Source of the DNA: Desulfobacterales bacterium
GTDB lineage: Bacteria; Desulfobacterota; Desulfobacteria; Desulfobacterales; JAHEIW01
Direction of reading: 5' to 3'
Length of the DNA: 48,508 nt
Assembly: GCA_020348305.1 (NCBI GenBank)
Contig: CP070746.1
Span: forward strand, 419,371-467,878
The notes below the pieces were generated by a model, which saw only the letters and a program-made list of their open reading frames with translations, was not told the origin of the DNA and made no database searches. A program made the translations under genes and the position numbers. Position 1 is the stretch's first letter. Each line of letters begins with the position of its first letter. This document shows, one piece after another, positions 8,991 through 18,822 of the stretch.

Positions 8991-9139
8991 GGCTATTATA
9001 ATAGGGTCATTATAGATTAGAAGATAAAAAAGCGTGCTAAACAAATGCCCGCCGCCAAAGGCAGCCCACGACAGAATAAGCAGCAAGCGTAAAAAATGCA
9101 TACGCCTGCTGCTCATCTTCTGCCAACCAATCTGGAAAC

Positions 9140-9182
9140 ATTGGAAAAAATTTATTCCAATAAGGTAGGGTCGCTGCCCTAG
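9140..9182. repeat. Two small inverted repeats between pal and cpoB
   Basis: The 206-bp gap between pal and cpoB holds a 7-bp stem (ATTGGAA/TTCCAAT, 9140-9146 and 9155-9161) and a 5-bp stem (TAGGG/CCCTA) around 9167-9182. Neither is followed by a clear U-run, so they are weak candidates for mRNA processing or attenuation between the two genes. Confidence 0.3.
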
Positions 9183-9196
9183 CAATAACGATCTAA

Positions 9197-9730
9197 CTAG
9201 TTTATGACAAAGTGGCCCCGTCTGTTTTTTGCCCAACACTCTTCATTGTGTTCGGGGCATACCGGGCGTTCTTCACCGTAACTAATCGTTGTTAATCGTG
9301 AAGCGGATATACCGAGATTAACTAGAAAAGACTTGGCACTTTCAGCACGCCTGTCACCAAGGGCCAAGTTGTATTCATTGGTACCTCTTTCATCACAATG
9401 TCCCTCAACGGTGACGGTAATATCCGGATTGGCACGCAGAAATTCTGCTTTTCTTAACAGATTTTCTTGGGCTGCAGGTTTGAGATTCGATTTATCGAAG
9501 TCGAAATAGATGTCTTCTCTCATTACCATTTCATCCAATGTGGTTGGAGGCGGCACTGCAACCACTTTCTCCTCCTCCTCCACCTCCTTTTCTTCAACAA
9601 CAACCTCTTTTTCTTCTTTAACTTCGGGCTCTTTCGTTACCCCCACAACTTTTTTCTGACATGCAACTGTAAGCATAAACCCGGGGATCACCAACAACAG
9701 CACCATCATAATCCATAGCTTCTTTTTCAT
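9197..9730 (-). CDS. pal: Peptidoglycan-associated lipoprotein Pal
   Basis: Pal is the outer-membrane lipoprotein that binds peptidoglycan and is dispersed or retrieved by TolB. The 177-residue precursor has a lipoprotein signal ending LTVAC (Cys24), then an unusually Glu/Val/Lys-rich linker at about 34-60, then an OmpA-like domain. The OmpA signature is visible in [45 protein letters not shown] and [22 protein letters not shown]. The acidic-basic low-complexity linker is longer than in E. coli Pal. It stands between tolB and cpoB, 28 bases after tolB. Confidence 0.95.
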   Translation of the reverse strand: MKKKLWIMMVLLLVIPGFMLTVACQKKVVGVTKEPEVKEEKEVVVEEKEVEEEEKVVAVPPPTTLDEMVMREDIYFDFDKSNLKPAAQENLLRKAEFLRANPDITVTVEGHCDERGTNEYNLALGDRRAESAKSFLVNLGISASRLTTISYGEERPVCPEHNEECWAKNRRGHFVIN

Positions 9731-9758
9731 CGTTTCCTCCTTTCACATTCGAACATAT

Positions 9759-11084
9759 TTAGTTATTCGTATGACTCCTTGACCATTTTGGATTTGTCTG
9801 TTCACCGGTCACAACAAGCAAACGCCTCTGATCGGTGCCGTAAGCAGTCATAACATATATTCTTGACGGTCCTTCACGGGTTGAACTGAAAGCAATTAAA
9901 CTTCCATCCGGCGACCAAGAGGGCGCTTCATTATTCCCGGCATCATAAGTCAACTGAACCGAGTATCCTCCGTCGAGACCGATTACAAAAATATGGAACC
10001 AGCCGTCCACCTTGGACGAATATGCGATTTTATTTCCACGTGGGGACCAGCTTGGCTGAGTATTGTACCGACCCTCAAACGTCAGTCGGCTTACCTCCCC
10101 CGTCGTTATATCTTTGATATAAATTTGGGGCGATCCTGAACGATTCGATACAAAAGCAAACTTCTTGCCATCCGGCGACCAGGATGGCGATACATCGCTG
10201 CCCGGTTTTCTGGTCAGTCTTTTAATAATTTTCCCCTCTCCAGTCAACAAATAAATTTCCGGATCACCGGAGAACGACAGTGTTGCGGCCAGCTCAAACT
10301 TTCCGGGAACCCAATCCGGTGTAATATTTATTCCTTGCCGGGCGATAGAGATTTCACGTTCGTTTCTCAAATTTCTTATATAGAGATCCGGATTGTCGCC
10401 TTTATAGGATGTATAGGCCAGCCAATTACCGTCGGTAGACCACGCCGGAGATAACGTGATCGCATTGTTGTAAGTTAATCGTCGCGGATTATGACCATCA
10501 AATTCACATGTATAGATTTCCTTGTTTCCTGAGCCGGTGGACACAAAAGCTAGTTTGCTATCAAAAACCCCTTTACTGCCGGTAAGATAATGGATGATTT
10601 CACTGCAAAATCGTAAAATGATGCTCCGCTGATCCTCTATCTTTCCGGAATATCTCTTTCCCAGTATTCGTCGCCCTTTAAATGTGTCAAACAATCGGAG
10701 CTCAATTCCAATTCGGCCATCTTTCAGTTCGTAACGTCCGGTGGTTAAAAGTTCAGCACCAATGACGGTCCAGTTCTGAAAGTTTATATTGGGAGTAATT
10801 ACCCCATCCATCTGGGGATCATATAGAAATGCTTCCCGATCTAATAGTTTAAAATAACCGGTAAAGTCAAGGCAGTCGGATAAAAAATCGGCCGCCGACT
10901 TGGAGAGCTGCGCCTCTTTCGAATTGCCGGTTACATTTTTAAATTCGGGTACTGCCAAAGGTATTTTTCGCAATAATGGCTCGTCGATAGGAATATATTC
11001 ATATTGCGCCCAGCAAATCGACGACCCTATTGATATGAATATAAGTGCAATCACGCAAACACAAAACCATCGCCATCGAATCAT
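9759..11084 (-). CDS. tolB: Tol-Pal translocation protein TolB
   Basis: TolB is the periplasmic beta-propeller protein that binds Pal and, through its N-terminus, TolA. The 441-residue precursor has a signal peptide (about 1-26, ending SSICWAQ), an N-terminal alpha/beta domain with RKIPLAVPEF, and a six-bladed propeller with repeated PxWSPDGKKxAF-type blades (LSPAWSTDGNWLAYTS, VSPSWSPDGKKFAFVS, TQPSWSPRGNKIAYSS, EAPSWSPDGSLIAFSS). Length fits the family. It lies 106 bases after tolA and 28 bases before pal. Confidence 0.96.
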   Translation of the reverse strand: MIRWRWFCVCVIALIFISIGSSICWAQYEYIPIDEPLLRKIPLAVPEFKNVTGNSKEAQLSKSAADFLSDCLDFTGYFKLLDREAFLYDPQMDGVITPNINFQNWTVIGAELLTTGRYELKDGRIGIELRLFDTFKGRRILGKRYSGKIEDQRSIILRFCSEIIHYLTGSKGVFDSKLAFVSTGSGNKEIYTCEFDGHNPRRLTYNNAITLSPAWSTDGNWLAYTSYKGDNPDLYIRNLRNEREISIARQGINITPDWVPGKFELAATLSFSGDPEIYLLTGEGKIIKRLTRKPGSDVSPSWSPDGKKFAFVSNRSGSPQIYIKDITTGEVSRLTFEGRYNTQPSWSPRGNKIAYSSKVDGWFHIFVIGLDGGYSVQLTYDAGNNEAPSWSPDGSLIAFSSTREGPSRIYVMTAYGTDQRRLLVVTGEQTNPKWSRSHTNN

Positions 11085-11190
11085 TTCGGTATCCTTCGCT
11101 TTTTGAAAATTGTTCGTTTCAGATTCCGGTATTTAAATTATTATATTTGCACCTTACGGTATGCTCATTTCCTATTTTGAAGGAAGTGAC

Positions 11191-12099
11191 TTATTTTAAC
11201 CCTTTCGGCCCGAATATAAGTCCTATTTTGTACGAGGATCCTATATACGCTTCTGGAAGCGGCGGAAGGGGATTGGACTTAACTAATGCTTTATAGGCGG
11301 ACTCATCAAGATAATTATTGCCGGACTTCTTATCAAACCAAATATCTTCTATTTCACCATTTCGCAGAATTTTAATTGCTAAAACAGCCTCTAGGTCGGA
11401 GCTGTCACCCGCCAATTGCTGCGAAAAAGCCCAGTTTTTTTGAATCTGATATTGAATCTCGGCCTGGTAAATTTTGATCGCCTCAATGGTTCGGGAGCCA
11501 CCCCCGGACCCGGTTCTCGCGGCAAATCCTGCGGCTCCGGATCCGCTTCCTGCTTTGCTGGGCTGCAAGGTCTGCGGACTGGACACTTCGGTTTCTTCAA
11601 CTTCTTTCTTCAAACGATCCAGGGCCGCTTTTACCGATGCCAGATCAGAATCGTCAACTTTTTTCTGAACCTGTTTGATCGCACTTTCGATCACTTTGCG
11701 GCGATTAATGGTCTTTTTTTTAAGCGACGTCTTTTTCTTTGGTTTGGGGGCCAAAGAAACCGCCTTTGCAGGTTTTTGAACCACAGCCGCCGGCTTTTGA
11801 GGCGGCGGCGTTATTTTTGAAACCTCGGCTTTAGGCGGTTTTTTTGCCTCCTGTTTGGGCCTTGCAACCGTCTGACCTCCGGCTTTCGGAGCAGGCTCTT
11901 TGCTCGGCAAGGTAACCAGACTCACATTTACAACGCCAGCCGAAAACCGTGGAGGAGGTGTTGGTTCGGGCATAAATATCAATGCGCCTATGAAAAGCAT
12001 ATGGAGGAATATCGAAATTCCAAACGAAAAGGTTACCGAACGAGAATCGCTTCCTTCCCCCTGGTATCGGTTTGCATAGGCACGATTTATTTCCTTCAT
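11191..12099 (-). CDS. tolA: TolA/TonB-type energy transducer
   Basis: This 302-residue protein spans the periplasm and passes proton-motive energy from TolQR to the outer membrane. It has a cytoplasmic N-terminus, one transmembrane helix at about 26-46 (FSFGISIFLHMLFIGALIF), a Pro/Lys/Ala-rich periplasmic stretch at about 65-145, a Gly/Ser-rich hinge, and a TonB-C/TolA-like domain at about 205-302 (IYQAEIQYQIQKNW...LRNGEIEDIWFDKKSG). Its start codon overlaps the tolR stop (TAATG), so translation is probably coupled. The C-terminal domain alone would also be called TonB; the gene position between tolR and tolB argues for TolA. Confidence 0.88.
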   Translation of the reverse strand: MKEINRAYANRYQGEGSDSRSVTFSFGISIFLHMLFIGALIFMPEPTPPPRFSAGVVNVSLVTLPSKEPAPKAGGQTVARPKQEAKKPPKAEVSKITPPPQKPAAVVQKPAKAVSLAPKPKKKTSLKKKTINRRKVIESAIKQVQKKVDDSDLASVKAALDRLKKEVEETEVSSPQTLQPSKAGSGSGAAGFAARTGSGGGSRTIEAIKIYQAEIQYQIQKNWAFSQQLAGDSSDLEAVLAIKILRNGEIEDIWFDKKSGNNYLDESAYKALVKSNPLPPLPEAYIGSSYKIGLIFGPKGLK

Positions 12100-12539
12100 T
12101 ACTTACTTGCTTTTAAAGTTTTAGCTTCTTTATCGAAGACCGCAGGCTCGGTCACCATACCCAATTTTTCCACACCAGCTCCTTTAATTTCAGCCATTAC
12201 CTGTACAACGGTGCCATAGGGTATGTCTTTGTCCGCTTTTAGAAAAACTTCACGGTCCGTGCGGCCTTCAAGGATTTTTGCCAATTTTTCTTTTAAATAA
12301 TCGACGGTGACTTTGTAATCGTTGATATAGACTTGATTGTTTTCGTCTATGGTAATGATAAGATTTTCTTTTTCGGACTCAAGTGGTTCTGCGGTTGTCT
12401 CCGGCAAAGAAATATCCAGCCCATGCATCATCATCGGTGCGGTCACCATAAAAATCACCAGCAAAACAAGCATGACATCCACAAAGGGCGTTACATTGAT
12501 ATCCGACATGAAACGGTCGCTGCTTCCCCCGGCTGTCAT
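12099..12539 (-). CDS. tolR: TolR/ExbD-type proton channel subunit
   Basis: TolR is a dimeric inner-membrane protein that forms the proton channel with TolQ. The 146-residue product has one transmembrane helix at about 17-36 in the conserved context INVTPFVDVMLVLLVIFMVT, where Asp18 corresponds to the functional membrane aspartate of this family. The periplasmic part includes VFLKADKDIPYGTVVQVMAEIK. It overlaps tolQ by four bases (ATGA) and tolA by one base. Confidence 0.93.
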   Translation of the reverse strand: MTAGGSSDRFMSDINVTPFVDVMLVLLVIFMVTAPMMMHGLDISLPETTAEPLESEKENLIITIDENNQVYINDYKVTVDYLKEKLAKILEGRTDREVFLKADKDIPYGTVVQVMAEIKGAGVEKLGMVTEPAVFDKEAKTLKASK

Positions 12540-13276
12540 TGTTTTCTCCTCTCAATCCGCAAAATATCGCGTTCAATAATATTCAAGAAGTCAGCCGAAA
12601 AGCTTTGCAATTCGGATTCAACGGTCCTGATTTTATTCGTGAAATAATTAAAGGCGATAACTGCGGGTATGGCTGCGGCCAGACCGGCAGCGGTTGCAAC
12701 AAGTGCTTCCGATATTCCGGGTGCGACAACCGCCAGATTGGCAGTGCCTTTTTGGCCAATACCATGAAACGAATTCATAATTCCCCAAACCGTGCCGAAC
12801 AAACCGATGAAAGGCGTGGTATTGCCCGTGGTGGCTAGAAAGGGCACCATCTGGGTCATCCGAGTCATTTCCGTATTTATGGCTCGACGCAGGGCCCGCT
12901 TTACGTTGTCTGTTCCGGTAAACCTCTTATTCAATGATGGGTTATTGCTGCCGGCCGAATGCGAGGCGTCTGAACCGATTTGATTCCCTGATTGGCTCAT
13001 TTTTTTAAGTTCGACATATCCGATGCGAAAAATTCTGGCCAGCGGACTGCCGTGGAGTTGTTTCGCCTTGGCAAAGGCATTGGACAAGTCACGACTTTTC
13101 CAGAAAAAATCGGTAAATTCGGCGGATTCTCTAAACGATTTTTTAATATAGCGATATTTTATCAAGATGATGGCCCATGATGAGATGGAGAAAAAAAGCA
13201 AAAGCAACAAAACAAACTGGACCATTAAGCCGGCGTTACTGACGATGTGGATCAGATCGATCTGGGCATCAGCCAT
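12536..13276 (-). CDS. tolQ: TolQ/MotA/ExbB-type proton channel protein
   Basis: TolQ is the pentameric three-helix partner of TolR in the proton-driven motor. The 246-residue protein has a first helix at about 15-38, a cytoplasmic loop, and two C-terminal helices in LATTGNTTPFIGLFGTVWGIMNSF and PGISEALVATAAGLAAAIPAVIAFNYF, both hallmarks of the family. The cytoplasmic loop carries a polar Ser/Asn-rich insertion (about 93-117, SQSGNQIGSDASHSAGSNN) that is longer than usual. It is the first gene of the tol operon. Confidence 0.94.
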   Translation of the reverse strand: MADAQIDLIHIVSNAGLMVQFVLLLLLFFSISSWAIILIKYRYIKKSFRESAEFTDFFWKSRDLSNAFAKAKQLHGSPLARIFRIGYVELKKMSQSGNQIGSDASHSAGSNNPSLNKRFTGTDNVKRALRRAINTEMTRMTQMVPFLATTGNTTPFIGLFGTVWGIMNSFHGIGQKGTANLAVVAPGISEALVATAAGLAAAIPAVIAFNYFTNKIRTVESELQSFSADFLNIIERDILRIERRKQ

Positions 13277-13392
13277 ATAATAACTCCAATTTCCGTGTGA
13301 AAATTAATCTCCCCCGATGAAGAGGAAATTAGAATATAAGTATAAAAAAATTGTAAACAAGATAAAAGACATTTAGATATCAGTTGATTTAG

Positions 13393-13419
13393 ATTATATG
13401 AAAATAGAAAAAGTGTCAA
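13393..13419 (-). promoter_or_regulatory. Candidate sigma70 promoter of the tol operon
   Basis: On the minus strand a perfect TTGACA (13414-13419) precedes a perfect TATAAT (13393-13398), but the spacer is only 15 bases; reading the -10 as TAATCT restores 17. The site lies about 117 bases upstream of tolQ in an AT-rich divergent intergenic region. Confidence 0.5.
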
Positions 13420-13441
13420 TATATTTGGATTTTACCTCATC

Positions 13442-13478
13442 TTGAAACTTTTCGGTTGCCTTTCTAACAATCCGAAAA
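13442..13478 (+). promoter_or_regulatory. Candidate promoter with overlapping inverted repeat ahead of the HD-domain gene
   Basis: TTGAAA (13442-13447) and TAACAA (13465-13470) are 17 bases apart and form a plausible weak sigma70 promoter. A 7-bp inverted repeat, TTTTCGG (13449-13455) and CCGAAAA (13472-13478), brackets the spacer and -10 box, as an operator would. No regulator gene is adjacent. Confidence 0.35.
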
Positions 13479-13503
13479 TAAATAGGTCGTTAGAGGAGTA
13501 TTT

Positions 13504-14073
13504 ATGAAAAATATCGCCAATTTGCTGTTTGAAGCCAACATGTTAAAAGAAATACCAAGATCTGGGTATCACTTTCTGGGTACCGGCCGTGAGTCTGTTG
13601 CCGAGCACACGTATAATACGACATTTATTGCTTTTATCATGTCTAAACTGGATCCGAGTGTGGACGCCCTCAAATTAATTACGATGTGTTTGGTGCATGA
13701 TCTTCCAGAGTCCCGGATTGGGGATTTGAATACGATTCAAAAAAAATATGTCAGCGTCGATGAATCAAAGGCGGTTGAAGATACCATCAATAACCTCCCA
13801 TTTGGATCGTCTTTGGCCCATTTAATTCATGAATTTAATGAGGGCCGTTCCGCTGAGGCCAAATTCGCCTACGATGCAGACCAGCTGGCCCTTATCCTCG
13901 AATTAAAATGCCTGTCCGATATTGGTTATCAACCGCCAAATGATTGGCTGCCTCATGTTTTAAAGCGGCTAAAAACAAAACTAGGTAAAAAAATAGCCCA
14001 AGGCATCATGGAAACCAACCGAGACGAATGGTGGTTGAATAATTGGGTTGACAGTCCAAAGAAAAAAAAATAG
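13504..14073 (+). CDS. HD-domain phosphohydrolase, YfbR/HDDC2-like
   Basis: This 189-residue protein is a metal-dependent HD phosphohydrolase, similar in motif layout to 5'-deoxynucleotidase YfbR and HDDC2. The metal ligands are His35 in ESVAEHTYNT, His65-Asp66 in CLVHDLPE, and an Asp in AYDADQLA (125 or 127). The Arg of GRES just before His35 is also family-typical. A GAGGAG ribosome binding site precedes the ATG. It stands alone between the divergent tol operon and sdhCAB. A role in nucleotide-pool balance is likely by family, but the substrate is not shown by the sequence. Confidence 0.82.
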   Translation: MKNIANLLFEANMLKEIPRSGYHFLGTGRESVAEHTYNTTFIAFIMSKLDPSVDALKLITMCLVHDLPESRIGDLNTIQKKYVSVDESKAVEDTINNLPFGSSLAHLIHEFNEGRSAEAKFAYDADQLALILELKCLSDIGYQPPNDWLPHVLKRLKTKLGKKIAQGIMETNRDEWWLNNWVDSPKKKK

Positions 14074-14130
14074 TCTAAAAACCTTTTTACCAAAATACGA
14101 TCCGCATCGGGAACAATTTTGGAGAAGATT

Positions 14131-14772
14131 ATGAGTTGGTTGATTCAAACGCTTTGGTCTTCCATCGGCAAAAAACTAATGATGGCCGTAACCGGTCTTT
14201 GCTTTTGTATCTTCTTGGTCGGACATCTTGCCGGAAATCTTACCATTTACGCTGGAAAAGATGCGTTTGACGCCTATGCCGAAGGCCTGCATGCACTGGG
14301 ACCGCTACTGACATTGATAGAATTGGGACTTTTAATATTTGCCATCATCCATATTACCACCGGACTGACGTTATTTTATCAAAATTTAAGGGCGCGCCCC
14401 ACGCGAAATAAGGTCACGAAACGTGGGGGCGGTCGAACCATAGCCTCGGCAACAATGCCCTATACAGGGATTATTCTATTAATGTTCGTGGTCATGCATC
14501 TGATAAACTTCAGCTTTGTCGATAAAAGTGAAACCACCATTGCTCAAATCGTGTCGCAAAAATTTGAAAACCCCATATATGTTCTGATCTATGTGGCGGC
14601 CATGATTATCGTCGCATTTCATGTCCGACATGGCTTCTGGAGCGCATTCCAGACCTTGGGGGCAAATCACCCCAAGTATATGACAACACTCATGGCGCTG
14701 AGCATCATTTTGGGACTAGTCGTCGGATTCGGCTTTGGCATGCTTCCGCTTTACATATCGCTGTTCAGCTAA
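14131..14772 (+). CDS. sdhC: Succinate dehydrogenase/fumarate reductase cytochrome b subunit
   Basis: This is the five-helix, dihaem-type membrane anchor (b558 family) that links SdhAB to the quinone pool in the inner membrane. Within 213 residues I see helices at about 15-35, 55-80, 105-130, 147-167 and 185-205, and His residues suited to haem ligation in LVGHLAGN, GLHALG, IIHITTG, VMHLINF and AFHVRHGFW. A TTG at 14119 would extend the frame by four codons; the ATG at 14131 with GGAG six bases upstream is better. sdhA begins 159 bases downstream, a somewhat long gap that contains no gene. Confidence 0.92.
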   Translation: MSWLIQTLWSSIGKKLMMAVTGLCFCIFLVGHLAGNLTIYAGKDAFDAYAEGLHALGPLLTLIELGLLIFAIIHITTGLTLFYQNLRARPTRNKVTKRGGGRTIASATMPYTGIILLMFVVMHLINFSFVDKSETTIAQIVSQKFENPIYVLIYVAAMIIVAFHVRHGFWSAFQTLGANHPKYMTTLMALSIILGLVVGFGFGMLPLYISLFS

Positions 14773-14931
14773 AGAAGACCTATTCAAAATTTTGGAATAG
14801 ATAGAATACATCAACTTTAGGCATTTTGATTTTTAGGCACAAGGCACTTTTGCTATTATATAAAGGCTAATTTTTCACTTTAAAAAATATCTTGCCATAA
14901 AAAGCACAAAATTTGCAATTGAGGAACAATT

Positions 14932-16845
14932 ATGTCGCTAGATGCCAAAATCCCCGGGGGTCCATTGGCTGACAAATGGGATAGACACCGTTTCGAGCTA
15001 AAGCTCGTCAATCCGGCCAACAAACGCAAATTTGAGATCATTGTGGTGGGCACCGGCCTTGCCGGGAGCTCTGCCTCGGCATCCCTTGCCGAGTTGGGAT
15101 ATAACGTCAAAACTTTTTGTATTCAGGACAGCCCCCGAAGAGCTCACAGTATTGCCGCCCAAGGCGGGATCAACGCCGCCAAAAATTATCCCAATGACGG
15201 GGACAGTATCTGGCGATTGTTCTATGACACCGTTAAGGGGGGTGATTTTAGGGCCAGAGAAGCCAATGTCTATCGCCTGGCTCAAATCAGCAACACGATT
15301 ATCGACCACTGTGTTGCCCAAGGTATACCTTTTGCCAGGGATTACGGAGGATTGTTGGCCAACCGGTCATTTGGCGGGGCGCAAGTTTCACGCACCTTTT
15401 ACGCCAGAGGTCAGACTGGGCAACAGCTTTTACTTGGAGCATACAGCGCGTTATCCCGTCAAATTGCTGAGAAAAAAATTGAAATGTATCCTCGTCGCGA
15501 AATGCTGGATCTTGTGATCATCGACGGTCAGGCGCGAGGTATTGTGGCCCGCAACTTGATCAGCGGTGAAATCGAAAGATATGCAGCCGATGCGGTGGTC
15601 ATCTGTACGGGCGGATACGGCAATGTATTTTTCCTTTCGACAAATGCAATGGCCTCCAATGCCAGCGCAACCTTCAGGATTTACAAAAAAGGCGCTTATT
15701 TTGCCAACCCGTGTTTTACCCAAATTCATCCCACCTGTATACCCGTGCATGGAACCTATCAAGCCAAACTGACATTAATGAGCGAAAGCTTAAGAAACGA
15801 CGGACGTGTGTGGGTTCCGAAAAATCCGGAAGACAAAATATCGCCCCAGCAAATCCCCGAGTCGGAGCGAAATTATTACCTCGAGGAAAAATATCCAAGC
15901 TTCGGCAACCTCGCGCCAAGGGATGTGGCATCTCGCAGTGCCAAAGAACAATGTGATATGGGCAAAGGGGTCGGAGAAACCGGTTTGGCGGTTTACCTCG
16001 ACTTTGCAGATGCCATCAAGCGGGACGGCAAAGAAGAAATTGAAAAAAAATACGGTAATCTGTTTCAAATGTATGAGAAGATCACTGGCGAAAATCCGTA
16101 TGAGACTCCGATGATGATCTACCCGGCCGTACATTACACCATGGGCGGGCTGTGGGTCGACTACAATCTGATGAGCACAATTGACGGTCTTTTTGTTTTG
16201 GGTGAGGCCAACTTTTCTGATCACGGCGCCAACCGTCTTGGCGCCAGCGCCCTTATGCAAGGACTGGCGGACGGATATTTTATCATCCCTTACACGATTG
16301 GAGGATATCTTGCCGGCACCAATTTGCCGGAACTATCCACCGAACATCTGGCATTTAAAGAAGCCGTTTCGGCGGTTGAATCCCAAATCAAAACGCTTCT
16401 CTCCATTAACGGTAAACGAACTGTCGACGACATTCATCGGGAACTGGGTTTGATCATGTGGGATTACTGCGGCATGTCCAGAAACAATAACGGTTTGCAG
16501 GAGGCCAGAGGACGTGTTCAGAAACTGCGGGCAGAATTCTGGGAAAATGTGATTGTTCCGGGCTCCGACAAGGACTTCAACCAAAGTCTGGAGCGGGCTT
16601 GCCGGGTGGCCGATTTTCTTGAATTCGGCGAACTGATGATTATCGATGCGTTGGACCGACAGGAATCTTGTGGCGGTCACTTTAACGAGGCCTATCAAAC
16701 CGAGGAAAACGAAGCCCAACGTGATGATGAAAATTTTTGCCATGTCTCTGCCTGGGAATATACCGGCGCAGACAATGAACCTAATTTTCATAAGGAACCG
16801 CTTAGCTTCGAAAACGTCGAATTGACCCAAAGGAGTTACAAGTGA
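14932..16845 (+). CDS. sdhA: Succinate dehydrogenase/fumarate reductase flavoprotein subunit
   Basis: This is the FAD-carrying catalytic subunit that interconverts succinate and fumarate. The 637-residue protein has the Rossmann motif [19 protein letters not shown] at about 38-56, the flavin-linked His context [16 protein letters not shown], the active-site segment [11 protein letters not shown], and the C-terminal [18 protein letters not shown] signature. GAGGAAC lies just upstream of the ATG. It overlaps sdhB by four bases (GTGA). In this phylum the enzyme with the single cytochrome b can act as a fumarate reductase or a succinate dehydrogenase; sequence does not fix the direction. Confidence 0.96.
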   Translation: MSLDAKIPGGPLADKWDRHRFELKLVNPANKRKFEIIVVGTGLAGSSASASLAELGYNVKTFCIQDSPRRAHSIAAQGGINAAKNYPNDGDSIWRLFYDTVKGGDFRAREANVYRLAQISNTIIDHCVAQGIPFARDYGGLLANRSFGGAQVSRTFYARGQTGQQLLLGAYSALSRQIAEKKIEMYPRREMLDLVIIDGQARGIVARNLISGEIERYAADAVVICTGGYGNVFFLSTNAMASNASATFRIYKKGAYFANPCFTQIHPTCIPVHGTYQAKLTLMSESLRNDGRVWVPKNPEDKISPQQIPESERNYYLEEKYPSFGNLAPRDVASRSAKEQCDMGKGVGETGLAVYLDFADAIKRDGKEEIEKKYGNLFQMYEKITGENPYETPMMIYPAVHYTMGGLWVDYNLMSTIDGLFVLGEANFSDHGANRLGASALMQGLADGYFIIPYTIGGYLAGTNLPELSTEHLAFKEAVSAVESQIKTLLSINGKRTVDDIHRELGLIMWDYCGMSRNNNGLQEARGRVQKLRAEFWENVIVPGSDKDFNQSLERACRVADFLEFGELMIIDALDRQESCGGHFNEAYQTEENEAQRDDENFCHVSAWEYTGADNEPNFHKEPLSFENVELTQRSYK

Positions 16846-17606
16846 ACAAATTCATTAGCTTAACATTAAGAATCTGGCGGCAAAAGCGCCCCAATGAAAA
16901 AGGTCAATTTGAAACTTACCCGGCCAAAGATATTTCTACCGATATATCTATTCTTGAAATGCTCGACGTCATCAATGAGCAGCTCACCCTTGAAGGCAAG
17001 GATCCCATCGCATTTGATCATGATTGCCGGGAGGGTATTTGTGGAATGTGTGGTGCGGTGGTAAACGGACATCCTCACGGATCTGAAAAGGGCACCACCT
17101 TGTGTCAGCTTCATATGCGACATTTTTCAGATGGGGATACGATTGTCATCGAGCCCTGGCGTTCCAGAGCTTTTCCGATCATAAAAGATTTGGCAGTGGA
17201 TCGCAGTGCGCTGGATCGGATTATTCAGGCCGGCGGATATATTTCAGTCAACACCGGTGGTGCACCCGATGCAAATGCCATCCCGATTGCTCAGGAAGCC
17301 GCTGACAAAGCCATGGATGCTGCGGCCTGTATCGGCTGCGGCGCCTGTGTGGCTGCTTGTCCAAATGCATCGGCCATGCTTTTTTCCGGCGCAAAGATTT
17401 CTCATCTCGCCCTGCTACCGCAGGGAAAACCCGAGGCGGCTAAACGCGCCATTCATATGCTCATGGCGATGGACGCCCTTGGCTTTGGAAATTGTTCCAA
17501 CGAAAGAGAGTGCGAGGTCCAATGCCCGAAAGAAATTTCAATTGTTAACATCGCCCGTATGAACCGCGAATTTTTAAAAGCAAGCTTTTTTTCTTCTGAA
17601 AAGTAA
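16842..17606 (+). CDS. sdhB: Succinate dehydrogenase/fumarate reductase iron-sulfur subunit
   Basis: This subunit carries electrons between the flavin and the membrane haems through three clusters. In 254 residues it shows the [2Fe-2S] ligands in [11 protein letters not shown] with the distal Cys of TTLCQLHM, the [4Fe-4S] motif [15 protein letters not shown], and the third cluster motif around [17 protein letters not shown]. Translation begins at a GTG overlapping the sdhA stop codon, with AGGAG six bases upstream, so it is translationally coupled. Confidence 0.95.
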   Translation: MNKFISLTLRIWRQKRPNEKGQFETYPAKDISTDISILEMLDVINEQLTLEGKDPIAFDHDCREGICGMCGAVVNGHPHGSEKGTTLCQLHMRHFSDGDTIVIEPWRSRAFPIIKDLAVDRSALDRIIQAGGYISVNTGGAPDANAIPIAQEAADKAMDAAACIGCGACVAACPNASAMLFSGAKISHLALLPQGKPEAAKRAIHMLMAMDALGFGNCSNERECEVQCPKEISIVNIARMNREFLKASFFSSEK

Positions 17607-17711
17607 TACATCCATCGTTTTGATAGCTCGTCTGGATCGCAGTGGCTAATTTTCCAATACTGCGTTGAACATCTCTGCTTTGCTTAATAATTTTTCAAAA
17701 AGCGAGGTTGT

Positions 17712-18800
17712 ATGGAAAAGATATATGAGTTCATAACCAGTGTTCACAACCTATTTAGCACGGACTCCCCGCATCTTCAAATCCTGTATAAAGTGATATT
17801 AGTGGTAGTCGGCACATTGCTAAGTTGGTGCATTATTAAATGGATTTTGAATTCAGCGGAAAAAAAAGCATCCAAATATAAGTTCATCCAAATTAACTCC
17901 GAATTATTCCACATTATCCGTAAAGCAATTTTTTATGGTCTCATTCTTGGAGCCGGAACGTATCTGATTCGATTCTTTAAATTACCAATTTTGGAAAAAT
18001 GCTTCCAGTCCTTGCTGATTATCTTATTGGCTTATCCGGCAAAAGAATTTCTTAAAATGGTCATCGAATATCTACAGACGCAATTGGCCCATAAGACCGA
18101 AAATAAAGTCGATGATATTATCTTCGATCTGCTCAATAAATTTGCCGGCGCCATTATTTATGCGATAGCCATTATCATCGCACTTGATCTTATCGGAGTG
18201 AATATCATGCCATTTATTGCCGGCGCCGGTGTGGCCGGAATTGCCATTGGGTTTGCGGCCAAGGATACGTTATCCAATCTGATTGCCGGAATCCTGCTGA
18301 TTATCGATCGACCCTTTGAAGTCGGAGACCGCATTGAAGTCTGGAGCGCTCCTTCCGGAAGTGCTACCTGGGGAGACGTCATTGATATAGGTCTACGAGC
18401 CACAAAAATCAGAACCACTGATCATATTATTATCGTGATTCCCAATAATGAAATCATGACGCGAGATATTGTCAACTATACGTTAACGAGTGAAAAAATT
18501 CGGGTGCGTGTCAATATCGGGGTAGCCTATGATACGGATATTACGAAAGCGAAAAAAATTATCCTTGATGTGGCTGATTCTGCCGATTGGGTTGCGAAAG
18601 ATCCCGTCCCAAAAGTGGTGGTGAGAAATTTTGGAGAATCCTCGGTCGATCTCCAATTGCGGGTCTGGATTAAGGAAGCCCGCAAACGGATGGATACCAT
18701 TTCATATATTACCGACCAGGTAAAAGAGGCGTTTGACAGGGAAGGCGTAGAAATTCCCTATCCGAAACGAGATATCTACGTCACCCAAAGAAGCGGGTAA
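17712..18800 (+). CDS. Small-conductance mechanosensitive channel, MscS family
   Basis: This 362-residue inner-membrane protein is an MscS-type channel that releases solutes on osmotic downshock. It has four or five predicted helices; the pore-lining helix is in IMPFIAGAGVAGIAIGFAAKDTLSNLIAG (within about 168-196), followed by the beta-domain signature IDRPFEVGDRIEVW and PNNEIMTRDIVNYT. GAGG precedes the ATG. It lies 105 bases after sdhB with no obvious terminator between, but co-transcription is uncertain. Confidence 0.92.
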   Translation: MEKIYEFITSVHNLFSTDSPHLQILYKVILVVVGTLLSWCIIKWILNSAEKKASKYKFIQINSELFHIIRKAIFYGLILGAGTYLIRFFKLPILEKCFQSLLIILLAYPAKEFLKMVIEYLQTQLAHKTENKVDDIIFDLLNKFAGAIIYAIAIIIALDLIGVNIMPFIAGAGVAGIAIGFAAKDTLSNLIAGILLIIDRPFEVGDRIEVWSAPSGSATWGDVIDIGLRATKIRTTDHIIIVIPNNEIMTRDIVNYTLTSEKIRVRVNIGVAYDTDITKAKKIILDVADSADWVAKDPVPKVVVRNFGESSVDLQLRVWIKEARKRMDTISYITDQVKEAFDREGVEIPYPKRDIYVTQRSG

Positions 18801-18822
18801 GCACCACCATTTGACATAGTCA

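Noticed and set aside
8991..9239. N-terminal extension of cpoB by 83 residues
   Set aside because: It would bury the lipoprotein signal inside the protein and overlaps the end of pal.
14902..14917. Sigma54-like sequence before sdhA
   Set aside because: The -24 GG is missing its first base (AAGCAC) and the site is only 15 bases from the start codon, leaving no room for a leader with ribosome binding site.
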